Shown here: positions 8,627 through 16,719 of the stretch, one piece after another | How positions within the stretch are numbered: position 1 is the first letter of the stretch | Layout: the number at the start of each line of letters is the position of its first letter | Source: Nitriliruptoraceae bacterium | GTDB lineage: Bacteria > Actinomycetota > Nitriliruptoria > Nitriliruptorales > Nitriliruptoraceae | Reading direction: 5' to 3' | Assembly (NCBI GenBank): GCA_007121785.1 | Contig: SKJX01000047.1 | Coordinates: forward strand, 1 to 64,000 | DNA length: 64,000 nt | The notes under the pieces: model-generated | Told to the model about the DNA's origin: nothing | The model's database searches: none | What the model saw: the letters and a program-made list of their open reading frames with translations, nothing else | Program-made: the position numbers and the translations under genes

Positions 8627-8754
8627 CGTTTCCTCCAAGACGGTTCGGTGGCGTACGGTGGCAGCGTGTGGCCGGGTTCGGACGTTCCCCATCGCCCGGG
8701 GGTCACCGGGGACCTTGTAGGTTTCAGCCGTTCTCTCGAGTGTCTGTGGTGGTC

Positions 8755-8760
8755 TACGTT
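8755..8760 (+). promoter_or_regulatory. Possible -10 box for prcB at the island edge
   Basis: TACGTT ends 3 nt before the right-hand pup repeat. If used, prcB would be transcribed from island sequence with a leader of roughly 137 nt. No good -35 is visible, so support is weak. Confidence 0.25.
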
Positions 8761-8763
8761 CTC

Positions 8764-8798
8764 CGTCCGCGGCTACGTCCAGAAGGGCGGCCAGCAGG
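8764..8798 (+). repeat. Direct repeat, right copy (attR-like)
   Basis: Matches 5214-5248 with one mismatch. It would encode RGYVQKGGQ but reads CAG where pup has the TAG stop, so no Pup could end here. No start codon or upstream Pup sequence accompanies it: only the 3' tip is present. It lies 105 nt upstream of prcB, about where pup should end in the ancestral pup-prcB arrangement. Confidence 0.8.
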
Positions 8799-8903
8799 GC
8801 CGCAGCTCGGTTCCCGTGCCCGCGGCGATCCGGCCCGTCGCGATCGGCCGATCGGGGCTGCCCGGCCGGAGGGCGGCAGCCTGCCCCACCAAGGAGGGGT
8901 CGT

Positions 8904-9725
8904 GTGACCATCAGTGACGACCGAGGGTGGACCGGCTTGTCCACGCCGTTCGATCCGCAGGGCTCGTCGTTCTTCGAGACCCTCCGGCGGATGGCCCCGG
9001 ACGCGGTGCCACCGGTGATGGCCACCGGCTCGATCCCGCCGGAGCTCCAGGCGCAACTGGTCGAGGGCACCACGGTGCTCGCGGTCGTCGCCCACGGGGG
9101 CGTGGTGATGGCGGGGGATCGGCGCGCGACCGCTGGCAACCAGATCTCGCGCGGGGACATGCGGAAGGTCTTCCCTGCGGACGACTCGTCGGCGATCGCG
9201 GTCTCCGGTGCGGCGGGCCCGGCCATGGAGCTCGCCAAGGTGTTCGCGACCGAACTCGAGCACTACGAGAAGGTCGAGGGCGAGCCACTCTCGTTGGAGG
9301 GTCGGTCGACCAAACTCGCTGGGATGGTCCGCGCCCACCTGCCCATGGCGATGCAGGGCCTGGTGGTGGTCCCGCTGTTCGCCGGTGTCGACCGACGTAC
9401 CGGCGAAGGGCGGATCTTCGAGTACGACCCTGCTGGTGGCCGCTACGTCGCCACGGAGCAGGCGGCGACGGGCAGCGGTTCGCTCGCGGCTCGCGCGACG
9501 CTCAAACGGCTGGCCGACCCCGATGGCGACGTGGAGACGGCCGTCGGCACCGCGGTCGAAGCCCTCTACGACGCCGCGGAGGAGGACAGCGCGACCGGCG
9601 GCCCCGACCTGATCCGTCGCATCTACCCGATCGTCGCGGTGATCGATGGCGGCGGTTACCGCGAACTGGACAGTGACGAGGTGGCGACGCACGTCGACAC
9701 CGTGGTCGCATCCCGGCAACGATGA
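8904..9725 (+). CDS. prcB: Proteasome subunit beta
   Basis: Catalytic subunit of the 20S core. The 273-residue precursor has a 55-residue propeptide and the processing site EG|TTVLAVV, making Thr56 the N-terminal nucleophile after self-cleavage. The beta fold follows (GGVVMAGDRRATAGNQI with the Asp and Arg near the active site, a Lys in RKVFP, SGAAGPAMELAK). Length is typical. GTG start with AAGGAGG 6 nt upstream. prcA follows after 77 nt. Its normal upstream partner pup is displaced by the putative island, so it must have its own or a read-through promoter. Confidence 0.97.
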   Translation: MTISDDRGWTGLSTPFDPQGSSFFETLRRMAPDAVPPVMATGSIPPELQAQLVEGTTVLAVVAHGGVVMAGDRRATAGNQISRGDMRKVFPADDSSAIAVSGAAGPAMELAKVFATELEHYEKVEGEPLSLEGRSTKLAGMVRAHLPMAMQGLVVVPLFAGVDRRTGEGRIFEYDPAGGRYVATEQAATGSGSLAARATLKRLADPDGDVETAVGTAVEALYDAAEEDSATGGPDLIRRIYPIVAVIDGGGYRELDSDEVATHVDTVVASRQR

Positions 9726-9802
9726 CCGGCATCGCCTCGGGCGGTCCCGATCGCTGGTAGCCGTGAGATGACGGCCGCCACGTAGCACCCACAGGAGCCA
9801 GC

Positions 9803-10519
9803 ATGTCGGCGAACTTCTACGTCGCCCCCGAACAACTGATGAAGGACCGGGCCGAGTACGCCCGCAAGGGCATCGCCCGGGGTCGTGCGCTCGTCGCGGT
9901 CGAGTACGCCCAGGGGGTCATCTTCGCCAGCGAGAACCCGTCGGGCTCGTTGCACAAGACCTCCGAGATCTACGACCGCATCGGCTTCGCCGCGGTGGGG
10001 CGCTACAACGAGTTCGAGTCGCTGCGTGTCGCCGGGATCCGCCTGGCGGACGTCAAGGGTTACCAGTACGCCCGGGAGGATGTCAGCGCCAAACCGTTGG
10101 CCAACGCCTACTCGCAGGCGCTCGGCGCGAGCTTCATGGGTGACTCCAAGCCCTTCGAGGTCGAGCTGCTCATCGCGCAGGTCGGCGGTGACGGGCACCG
10201 TCCGGAGGGGGAGGAGGGTCCGCAGGGACCCGGTCTCGAGCTCTACCACATCCTCTACGACGGCTCGATCGTCGACGAGCAGCGGTTCGTGGCCATCGGC
10301 GGCGATACCGACCCGCTCACCCGGTCCCTGGAGCAGCGTTGGGAGCGCGGCCTTCCCCGCGACCGTGCGGTGGCCGTGGGCGTCGCGGCGCTCTCGGAGG
10401 CCGCCGGCCGGGAGTTGACCCCCGACGTGCTGGAGGTCTCGGGTCTGGACGCCACCCGCGCCCGCCGACGGTTCTTCCGGCTGCGCGGCGACGACCTGGC
10501 GGCCGCCATCGACGCCTGA
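9803..10519 (+). CDS. prcA: Proteasome subunit alpha
   Basis: Forms the outer heptameric rings of the 20S proteasome and gates substrate entry. The 238-residue protein begins MSANFYVAPEQLMKDRAEYARKGIARGR, the gating tail and H0 helix of actinobacterial alpha subunits, then continues with VAVEYAQGVIFASENPS and KTSEIYDRIGFAAVGRYNEFESLR. No processed N-terminal Thr, as expected. ATG preceded by AGGAG. The C-terminal 20 residues (RRRFFRLRGDDLAAAIDA) match the family end. Confidence 0.96.
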   Translation: MSANFYVAPEQLMKDRAEYARKGIARGRALVAVEYAQGVIFASENPSGSLHKTSEIYDRIGFAAVGRYNEFESLRVAGIRLADVKGYQYAREDVSAKPLANAYSQALGASFMGDSKPFEVELLIAQVGGDGHRPEGEEGPQGPGLELYHILYDGSIVDEQRFVAIGGDTDPLTRSLEQRWERGLPRDRAVAVGVAALSEAAGRELTPDVLEVSGLDATRARRRFFRLRGDDLAAAIDA

Positions 10520-10620
10520 GCCCGCACGACGCGGCGCCACGAGCGGGCTGGTTGGTGACCGCGTGCAGCCCCGGTGAGGGGTTGGTCGCTCGGTGACGGC
10601 GTGCACCCCCGGTGACGGCG

Positions 10621-10626
10621 TACGCT
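10621..10626 (+). promoter_or_regulatory. Putative -10 box for pafA
   Basis: TACGCT about 46 nt before the GTG of pafA. Just upstream (about 10555-10620) are two imperfect copies of a GGTGACSGCGTGCA-type segment of unknown role. Confidence 0.35.
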
Positions 10627-10672
10627 TGCCTCACGCTGCGGCCCGTTCGGGCCGACCGACGACGAGGTGCGC

Positions 10673-12031
10673 GTGCGTCGCAGGATCTTCGGCATCGAGA
10701 ACGAGTACGGCGTCACCTGCACGTTCGAGGGCCAGCGCCGGCTCAGCCCGGACGAGGTCGCCCGCTACCTGTTCCGTCGCGTGGTGTCGTGGGGGCGGTC
10801 CTCGAACGTCTTCCTGGAGAACGGGGCGCGGCTCTACCTCGACGTCGGCTCCCACCCGGAGTACGCCACGCCGGAATGCGACTCTCCACACCAGGTCATC
10901 GTCCACGACCGCGCAGGCGAACGCATCGTCGAGGATCTGGTGCTGGCCGCGGAACAGCGATTGGCTGAGGAGGGCATCTCGGGCCGGATCAGCCTGTTCA
11001 AGAACAACACCGACTCGGCCGGCAACTCCTACGGCTGCCACGAGAACTACCTGGTGGCACGGGTGGGGGAGTTCCAGCGGCTCGCGGAGGCGCTGATCCC
11101 GTTCCTGGTGACACGGCAGGTGTTCGCCGGCGCCGGCAAGGTGCTGCAGACGCCCCGAGGCGCCATCTTCTCGCTAGCCCAGCGCGCGGAGCACATCTGG
11201 GAAGGGGTGTCCTCGGCGACGACACGGTCGCGGCCGATCATCAACACCCGCGACGAGCCGCACGCGGACGCGGAGCGGTTCCGACGCCTGCACGTGATCG
11301 TCGGCGACTCGAACATGAGCGAGTACACCTCGTGGCTGAAGGTCAGCACCTGCGATCTCGTGCTCCGCATGCTCGAGGAACAGGCCGTCATGCGCGACCT
11401 CACCCTCGACAACCCGATCCGGGCGATCCGCGAGATCAGCCACGATCTCACCGGCACCCGTCGGATCCGGTTGGCCAGCGGCCGCGAGATGAGCGCCTTG
11501 GAGATCCAGCAGGCCTACCTCGAGCGCGTCGAACGGTTCGTCGAGGGCACCCACGAGGCCGACGATGACGCCAAGCGGGTCGTCGCGGAGTGGCGCCACG
11601 TGCTCGAACACCTCGTGGACGACCCGATGGCGCTCGACCGGCAGCTCGACTGGGTGGCCAAGTACCGGATGATCGAGGCCTACCGGGCCCGGCACGAACT
11701 GCCGCTCGGTCATCCGCGCGTACAACTGCTCGACCTCTCCTACCACGACGTCGTCCGCGACCGCGGCCTGTACCACCTGCTCGTGCGGCAGGGCCGGATG
11801 CAACGGCTGCTCGATGACGACGACATCGAACGGGCGATGCGCGAGCCCCCGGCCGACACCCGTGCGGCGCTTCGTGGCCGGTTCATCCAGGCGGCCAAGG
11901 CCAACCGCCGCGACTACACGGTCGACTGGGTGCATCTCAAGCTCAACGACCAGGCCCAGCGCACGGTGCTGTGCAAGGACCCGTTCCGCTCCGAGGACGA
12001 CCGCGTCGATCGACTGATCGACGCGATGTGA
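10673..12031 (+). CDS. pafA: Pup-protein ligase
   Basis: Activates the C-terminal Glu of deamidated Pup with ATP and joins it to substrate lysines. 452 residues, usual for PafA. The N-terminal [18 protein letters not shown] carries the catalytic-type glutamates and aspartate of the fold, then [54 protein letters not shown] and [20 protein letters not shown]. The C-terminal domain ends [20 protein letters not shown], conserved in the family. It lacks the Dop insertion loop. GTG 10673 gives a start like the mycobacterial protein and has GAGG 5 nt before it; GTG 10667 is the alternative. Confidence 0.96.
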   Translation: MRRRIFGIENEYGVTCTFEGQRRLSPDEVARYLFRRVVSWGRSSNVFLENGARLYLDVGSHPEYATPECDSPHQVIVHDRAGERIVEDLVLAAEQRLAEEGISGRISLFKNNTDSAGNSYGCHENYLVARVGEFQRLAEALIPFLVTRQVFAGAGKVLQTPRGAIFSLAQRAEHIWEGVSSATTRSRPIINTRDEPHADAERFRRLHVIVGDSNMSEYTSWLKVSTCDLVLRMLEEQAVMRDLTLDNPIRAIREISHDLTGTRRIRLASGREMSALEIQQAYLERVERFVEGTHEADDDAKRVVAEWRHVLEHLVDDPMALDRQLDWVAKYRMIEAYRARHELPLGHPRVQLLDLSYHDVVRDRGLYHLLVRQGRMQRLLDDDDIERAMREPPADTRAALRGRFIQAAKANRRDYTVDWVHLKLNDQAQRTVLCKDPFRSEDDRVDRLIDAM

Positions 12032-12094
12032 CGCTGGCCTGATCGCCGCCCGGCGCCAGCGGGCGTGCGCGGCCGTGGCGGCGGAGGTGGCGTC

Positions 12095-12100
12095 TACGCT
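12095..12100 (+). promoter_or_regulatory. Putative -10 box for pafB
   Basis: TACGCT lying 27 nt before the GTG of pafB, suggesting that pafBC can be transcribed apart from pafA. Confidence 0.35.
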
Positions 12101-12126
12101 CACCGCGACCGGGGACAGGAGCAGGG

Positions 12127-13077
12127 GTGACGCCGAAGGTCGAACGGCTGGTCAACCTCACGGTCGCGTTGCTCGAAGCTCGCGTCCCGCTGACGTTGGC
12201 CGAACTCAAGCGGCGGACCGGCTACTACGCCTCTGGTGATCCGGCGTCGGCGCGACGGATGTTCGAGCGCGACAAGGACGAACTGCGGCGCCTGGGCGTG
12301 CCCGTCGAGACCCGACCGGTGCCACACAGCGACGAGCAGGGCTACCTGGTCCCGCGCGGCCGCTACGAGCTGCCGGACGTCGACCTCACCGGCGAGGAGG
12401 TCGCGGCCCTCGCGTTAGCGGTACGGCTGACCGGGACCCAGGGCACGCCGCTGGCCCTGGCCAAACTCGCCGCGCGGGCGCCCGATCCAGCCGACCTCGC
12501 GACGCGACCTACCACGCGCGTGGAACTTCGGGCCGACCCCGTCGATGCCGTGGCCGATGCGGTCGTGCAGCGGGTGCCCGTGCGTTTCACCTACCGACGG
12601 GCTGACGGGAGCGAAGCGACCCGCACGGTGGACCCCTACGGCGTCGTTCAACGTCGAGCCGCGTGGTACCTCGTCGCCCGCGACCACGACCGGGACGCCG
12701 TCCGCGCCTTCCGGTTGGACCGCATGCGTGACGTGCCGGTCGCGGTCGGTGACGTCGGTAGCTACGACCCGCCCGACGATCTGGACATCGCTGATGCGGT
12801 CAGCGGTCCCCAGGACCCGGGCGTCGAGGTGGAGCTCGCGGTCCAGCCGCGCGCGAGCTGGGCCCTGGCGATCCGGGGTGGGCAGGACACCGGGGAGCGG
12901 ACCCCGGACGGCCGGGCGATCTGGACGCTGCCGGGCCTGCACCCGGTCCGTGACCGCTCGTTCCTGCTGGGGCTGGGGCCCGACGTGGAGGTCCGGGCTC
13001 CCGACACCCTTCGGCAGGCGGTCATCTCGGCGCTCGACGCCGTCGCAGCCGGGGCGGACGCGGAGGTCGCCCGGTGA
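12127..13077 (+). CDS. pafB: WYL-domain transcriptional activator PafB
   Basis: With PafC forms the WYL-domain activator of the LexA/RecA-independent DNA-damage response in actinobacteria. The 316-residue product has an N-terminal winged helix (VERLVNLTVALLEARVPLTL, then RRTGYYASGDPASARRMFERD), a middle WYL domain (RFTYRRADGSEATRTVDPYGVVQRRAAWYLVARDH would be its span, about 155-190) and a C-terminal WCX-type domain. GTG start with AGGAG upstream. It overlaps pafC by 4 nt (GTGA), so the two are translationally coupled. Confidence 0.92.
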   Translation: MTPKVERLVNLTVALLEARVPLTLAELKRRTGYYASGDPASARRMFERDKDELRRLGVPVETRPVPHSDEQGYLVPRGRYELPDVDLTGEEVAALALAVRLTGTQGTPLALAKLAARAPDPADLATRPTTRVELRADPVDAVADAVVQRVPVRFTYRRADGSEATRTVDPYGVVQRRAAWYLVARDHDRDAVRAFRLDRMRDVPVAVGDVGSYDPPDDLDIADAVSGPQDPGVEVELAVQPRASWALAIRGGQDTGERTPDGRAIWTLPGLHPVRDRSFLLGLGPDVEVRAPDTLRQAVISALDAVAAGADAEVAR

Positions 13078-14015
13078 GCGCTCCCGACGACGTGGCCCGG
13101 ATGCTGACGCTCGTCCCGTGGATGCTGCAGCGTCCAGGCGCCAGCCATGCGGAGATCGCCGACGCGTTCGGGGTCGACGTCGCGACGGTCCGACGTGACC
13201 TCGAGCACCTCGACTTCTGCGGGCTGCCAGGGCTCGGTGGCGGCGACCTGTTCGAGGTGATGACCGTCGGAAACCGGGTGGTGCTGCGTATGGCCGACGA
13301 GCTGGCCCGGCCGCTGCGGCCCACCGCCCGGGAGGCGATGCGGCTGGTGTTGACCGTCGACGCCGTCGCCGACCTGCTGGACGAGGAGCTCCCTGCGCTG
13401 CGTTCGGCGGTCACGAAGGTCCGTGCAGCGCTCGATATCCCGGAGTCCACCGCCGACGTCGTCGGCTCGGACGGCCCCAGCACACGAAGCACGCTGCGCG
13501 ACGCGGTCCGCGACGGTCGATGCGTGCGCCTGGCGTATCAGGGGCGCGCGGACGCCGAACCGGTGGACCGCGACGTCGATCCGTGGGGGCTGCACGTGGT
13601 GGACGGCAGCTGGTACCTGCAGGGGCACGACCATGGGGCGGGCGACCGCCGCACGTTCCGGCTCGACCGCATCGCCAACGTCGAGGTCACCGACGCGCCG
13701 TTGCGCGTGCCGGCTCCCGATCACCTCGAGCCGCCCCGCTACGTCCCCAGCGACGACGACCTCGCCGTGGTGCTGGACGTCAGCCCGCGTGGCCGGTGGC
13801 TGGAGGACGCGATCACGCTCGACGCCGTCGAGGAGCGCGATGACGGCAGCGCCCGGCTCGAACTACGGACCGACGCACCCGGGTGGCTCGCCCGGCTCGT
13901 CCTGATGGCCGCTGGCGAGGCGACGGTGCTCTCGCCGCACTCGCTCGCGGAGGAGGTAGCGGCCACGGCCCGGGCCGCGCTGGCCTGGTACGAGCCCGAC
14001 GGGACCGTGGGGTAA
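13074..14015 (+). CDS. pafC: WYL-domain transcriptional activator PafC
   Basis: Partner of PafB, 313 residues. N-terminal winged helix: MLTLVPWMLQRPGASHAEIA and FGVDVATVRRDLEHLDFCGL. WYL domain: VRLAYQGRADAEPVDRDVDP and WGLHVVDGSWYLQGHDH, followed by RTFRLDRIANVEV. The C-terminal third (RWLEDAITLDAVEER and LARLVLMAAGEATVLSP) fits the WCX domain. Overlaps pafB by GTGA. Separate PafB and PafC, rather than a fusion, match the mycobacterial arrangement. Confidence 0.92.
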   Translation: MSAPDDVARMLTLVPWMLQRPGASHAEIADAFGVDVATVRRDLEHLDFCGLPGLGGGDLFEVMTVGNRVVLRMADELARPLRPTAREAMRLVLTVDAVADLLDEELPALRSAVTKVRAALDIPESTADVVGSDGPSTRSTLRDAVRDGRCVRLAYQGRADAEPVDRDVDPWGLHVVDGSWYLQGHDHGAGDRRTFRLDRIANVEVTDAPLRVPAPDHLEPPRYVPSDDDLAVVLDVSPRGRWLEDAITLDAVEERDDGSARLELRTDAPGWLARLVLMAAGEATVLSPHSLAEEVAATARAALAWYEPDGTVG

Positions 14016-14109
14016 CGAGGCGGGACCATCCAGCGGATCCGGGACCTCCAGCACTTCAGTGAACCCTCAAGGTGGCCGACAGGAGGGAGGAGACGGCAAG
14101 GAGGCCGCG

Positions 14110-14463
14110 ATGACTCGGATCCGCGCGAGCTGCCCCGACTGCGGGGAGGTTGAACTGCTGCCCGATGACGTCGTGCTGCACGTCGTCCGCGCCTCGGATG
14201 GCGACGTCAGTTCGGGCAGCAGCTACCGCTTCGACTGTCCGAGCTGCGAGGTCGCGGTCCAGAAGCCGGCGGACGACCGCATCGCGCAACTGTTGACCAC
14301 CGGTGGGGTTGCGGTCGAGGAGAACCCGCCCCTCGACAAGCCCCCGCATCCGGAGGCACCCCGGGGTGGTCCCCCCCTGACCCATGACGACCTGCTGGAT
14401 CTGCACCTGGCCATGCGCTCCGACGAGTGGCTCGATGCGTTGTTCGCCCCCGACAACCCCTGA
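14110..14463 (+). CDS. Zinc-ribbon protein, unknown function
   Basis: A 117-residue protein that starts at ATG 14110 with AAGGAGG 5 nt upstream. It has two CxxC knuckles, SCPDCGE near residue 8 and FDCPSCE near residue 43, spaced as a rubredoxin-like zinc ribbon. A charged, proline-rich linker follows (PPLDKPPHPEAPRGGPP), then a helical tail (THDDLLDLHLAMRSDEWLDALF). Position between pafC and tatA, where proteins of similar shape often sit in actinobacteria, hints at a conserved but uncharacterised gene. Function not assignable. Confidence 0.75.
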   Translation: MTRIRASCPDCGEVELLPDDVVLHVVRASDGDVSSGSSYRFDCPSCEVAVQKPADDRIAQLLTTGGVAVEENPPLDKPPHPEAPRGGPPLTHDDLLDLHLAMRSDEWLDALFAPDNP

Positions 14464-14576
14464 GGCCTCCCCAGACCCGCGTCCGACCCTCTCCCTCCCT
14501 CGGGCGCGACCGATGGGGCCGTGCCGCGCCCCCGCCACCGGCGGGGGCGCGCCGCGTTGGGTGAGCGGTCCACCGA

Positions 14577-14582
14577 TAGGCT
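14577..14582 (+). promoter_or_regulatory. Putative -10 box, small membrane protein gene
   Basis: TAGGCT ends 26 nt before the proposed TTG start at 14609. Confidence 0.3.
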
Positions 14583-14608
14583 CCCCCCATCGAACGCAAG
14601 GGAGGTCC

Positions 14609-14851
14609 TTGGCCACCCCAGCCCTCGTCGTGCTGGTCGTCGGCATCGCCGCGAGCGCGCTGCTGGTCGCCGGCGTGGTCCTCGTGACCGTGCAACGCGC
14701 GATCCGCGCCTACCGCGACGCGACCCGCAGCCTGGAACGCGTCCGGCCGTTGGTCGACGAGTTGGCCGACCATCAGGCCGTGACCCAACGCGAGCTGCAG
14801 CGCGTCGCCGACCAGCTCGAGGAGGCCCGCAGCGAACGAGACGCCCGCTAG
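14609..14851 (+). CDS. Small single-pass membrane protein with coiled coil
   Basis: 80 residues from a TTG start with GGGAGG 3-8 nt upstream. Residues 4-27 form one hydrophobic helix (ALVVLVVGIAASALLVAG), followed by a charged helical segment with heptad character (RAYRDATRSLERVRPLVDEL, QRELQRVADQLEEARSERD). The topology resembles short DUF948-like or TatB-like helical membrane proteins, but I cannot assign a family. Lies directly before tatA, so a role at the membrane near the Tat system is possible but unsupported. Confidence 0.65.
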   Translation: MATPALVVLVVGIAASALLVAGVVLVTVQRAIRAYRDATRSLERVRPLVDELADHQAVTQRELQRVADQLEEARSERDAR

Positions 14852-14916
14852 CGGTCCGCTCCGTCGGGGGACGGCGGCACGGATCCGGCTCGCCGACCCG
14901 GACGGCCGGTCGTCGG

Positions 14917-14922
14917 TACACT
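14917..14922 (+). promoter_or_regulatory. Putative -10 box for tatAC
   Basis: TACACT, 43 nt before the tatA ATG. Confidence 0.35.
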
Positions 14923-14965
14923 CATCGGACGAGGACGATCAACGTCCGACATGAAGGAGCGCGAC

Positions 14966-15163
14966 ATGGGTGGCATCGGGGTGCCCGAGCTCGCCATCAT
15001 CCTGGTGATCCTGTTGCTGCTCTTCGGCGGCAAGAAGCTCCCCGGCCTCGCCAGCTCCATCGGCACCTCCTTGAAGGAGTTCCGCAAGGCGACGGACGAC
15101 GCCGAGCAGGACGACGCCGGGGAGGATGCGCCGTCGACGTCGGACCCCGACGCGGAGCGCTGA
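14966..15163 (+). CDS. tatA: Twin-arginine translocase subunit TatA
   Basis: Forms the pore-like oligomer of the Tat system. 65 residues: MGGIGVPELAIILVILLLLF is the transmembrane helix, GGKKLPGLASSIG the hinge with the conserved FGGKKLP, and KEFRKATDD the amphipathic helix, followed by an acidic tail. An ATG lies 15 nt upstream in frame, but AAGGAG sits exactly between the two, so 14966 is the start. tatC follows after 49 nt. Confidence 0.95.
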   Translation: MGGIGVPELAIILVILLLLFGGKKLPGLASSIGTSLKEFRKATDDAEQDDAGEDAPSTSDPDAER

Positions 15164-15212
15164 CACCATCGCTGTAGAGGATCCCGCCGCGGGTAGGCGC
15201 ATCGCGGGGGAG

Positions 15213-15962
15213 ATGACCCTCTTCGAGCACCTCCGGGAGCTGCGGACCCGGTTGGTGCGGTCGCTGATCGCGTTGGGTCTGGGCGCGGCGATCGGCTACG
15301 CGGTCTTCCCGTACCTGCTCGAGCTGTTGATCGCGCCGTACTGCGCCGTCCCGAGCGCGATGCGCCCGGAGGACACCTGCTCGCTGGTGGCGCTGACGCC
15401 GCTCGAGCCGTTCAGCGTCCGCATCAAGACCGCCCTGGTGGTCGGGCTGTTCCTCGGCGGACCGGTGATCTTCTACCAGCTGTGGCGCTTCATCGTGCCC
15501 GGGCTGACCTCCAAGGAACGGCGCTACGCGCTGCCGTTCGTCCTGACGGCGCAGCTGCTCTTCGCCGCCGGGATCGGGTTCGCCTACCTGATCGTGCCGC
15601 GCGCGCTGGGGGTGCTGCTGCAGCTCGGCGGCCCCGGGATCGACGCCCTGCTGTCCGCGACCGACTACCTGTCGTTCTTCCTCGCGCTGTGCATCGCGTT
15701 CGGGCTGGTCTTCGAGCTGCCGCTCGTGCTGATCTCGCTCGTGCTGCTGCGGGTGTTGAAGGTCGAGGGGCTACGCCGGGCACGGCCCTACGCCATCCTC
15801 ATCATGGCGATCTCCTCGGCCTTCATCACACCGACCACCGATGCGGTGACCCTGCTGTTCGTCGTCGGGCCCTCGTGGCTGTTCTACGAGCTGTCCATCG
15901 GCGTCGCGTGGTTCGTCGAGCGCCGTCGGCGGCGGGCAGCGGCGCGGGAGGGCGGCCCATGA
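15213..15962 (+). CDS. tatC: Sec-independent protein translocase TatC
   Basis: Receptor for twin-arginine signal peptides in the cytoplasmic membrane. About 249 residues with six predicted helices. Conserved features are MTLFEHLRELRTRLVRS at the N-terminus with the family's Glu and Arg, PLEPFSVRIKTALVVGLFL, the FYQLWRFIVPGLTSKERRY loop, and FGLVFELPLVL. ATG 15213 lies directly after GGGGGAG, a short spacing; the frame is open upstream into tatA. The stop overlaps the next ATG. Confidence 0.94.
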   Translation: MTLFEHLRELRTRLVRSLIALGLGAAIGYAVFPYLLELLIAPYCAVPSAMRPEDTCSLVALTPLEPFSVRIKTALVVGLFLGGPVIFYQLWRFIVPGLTSKERRYALPFVLTAQLLFAAGIGFAYLIVPRALGVLLQLGGPGIDALLSATDYLSFFLALCIAFGLVFELPLVLISLVLLRVLKVEGLRRARPYAILIMAISSAFITPTTDAVTLLFVVGPSWLFYELSIGVAWFVERRRRRAAAREGGP

Positions 15963-16648
15963 GCACGGGACCGGGGACCGAGGCTCCCGGTGAGAGCGGG
16001 TCCGCCACCGCGGCAGAGGCCCGGCCGTCGAGGGCCACCGGGCCGAGCACCCGCTCAGCTGCGGTGGTCCTGCTCGCACGCCGGCAGCGGCTCGGTCTGC
16101 TCGCGGCCGTGGCGATCCTCGCGTTGCTGGTCGGAGCGGTCGTCGGCCGCGCGACCGCACCGGGCCCGGAGGCGGACGCCCGACGGGCGGTGGAGAGCAC
16201 CGTCCTCCCGCTCGCGATGGACGCCGACGGGATCTGGACCTCCACCACCGACGATCGCGCGCCCGTCAGCGAGGCGTTGGTCCTGCTCCGTCGCGATGGT
16301 GACCCGCGGCTGGTGGATCGACACCTCGACGACTGGTTGGAGGCCTACGACACGGCGCTGGTGCGGCTGGCCGGTGAGGACCTGCCCCCCGCCGCGCGTC
16401 CGGTCCAGCGGCAGCTGATCTCCGGTGTCGCCCTGTCTCGCGACGCCGTGGAGGTCCTCGGGCACGCCGCGGAGGTGGACGACGAGGTGGCACGCCGCGA
16501 CCTGACGACGGAGGTCGGGCGGTTACGGATGCGCTCGGAACAGCAGATCCAGAGCGCACGGGCGTCGACCACGGACCTGGACGGATCGCGCACCGACCTG
16601 TCACCCCCGCCGCCCGTACGAGACTTCGATGAGGGCCGGCGCGACTGA
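15959..16648 (+). CDS. Membrane-anchored protein, unknown
   Basis: 229 residues, beginning in an ATGA overlap with tatC, so co-translated. Residues 1-42 are disordered and rich in Ser/Ala/Pro; about 43-60 (LGLLAAVAILALLVGAVVG) is one transmembrane helix. The rest is a soluble, mainly helical domain with a D/E-rich surface (RRAVESTVLPLAMDADGIW, LVLLRRDGDPRLVDRHLDDW). N-in topology would place this domain outside the cell. No family recognised. It precedes helY. Confidence 0.75.
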   Translation: MSTGPGTEAPGESGSATAAEARPSRATGPSTRSAAVVLLARRQRLGLLAAVAILALLVGAVVGRATAPGPEADARRAVESTVLPLAMDADGIWTSTTDDRAPVSEALVLLRRDGDPRLVDRHLDDWLEAYDTALVRLAGEDLPPAARPVQRQLISGVALSRDAVEVLGHAAEVDDEVARRDLTTEVGRLRMRSEQQIQSARASTTDLDGSRTDLSPPPPVRDFDEGRRD

Positions 16649-16685
16649 CCGTGGTGGCCTTGCGCGAGCCACGGGGCGGACGCCG

Positions 16686-16691
16686 TAGCCT
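16686..16691 (+). promoter_or_regulatory. Putative -10 box for helY
   Basis: TAGCCT ends 28 nt before GTG 16720. Its position supports that start over the upstream in-frame GTG at 16651. Confidence 0.35.
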
Positions 16692-16719
16692 CGGGGGCGC
16701 CCCGAGCCCAAGAGCAGAC

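Larger units (their letters stand above)
5214..8798. mobile_element. Candidate integrated element (or remnant) at pup
   Basis: The 3.55 kb between two copies of the pup 3' end separates pup from prcB, which are adjacent in other actinobacteria. Contents differ from the flanks: a 0.9 kb stretch with no convincing gene, a lipoprotein gene with visibly lower third-position GC, a winged-helix-like frame, a frameshifted hydrolase fragment, and on the minus strand an excisionase-like HTH gene overlapping a CapA-like gene. I see no integrase, so it is either a decayed element or one mobilised in trans. A simple segmental duplication followed by insertion is an alternative. Confidence 0.55.

Noticed and set aside
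8231-8917. A second Pup-like protein ending RGYVQKGGQ before prcB
   Set aside because: Only the last nine codons match; the upstream frame is antisense to the CapA-like and HTH genes and there is no stop after GGQ.
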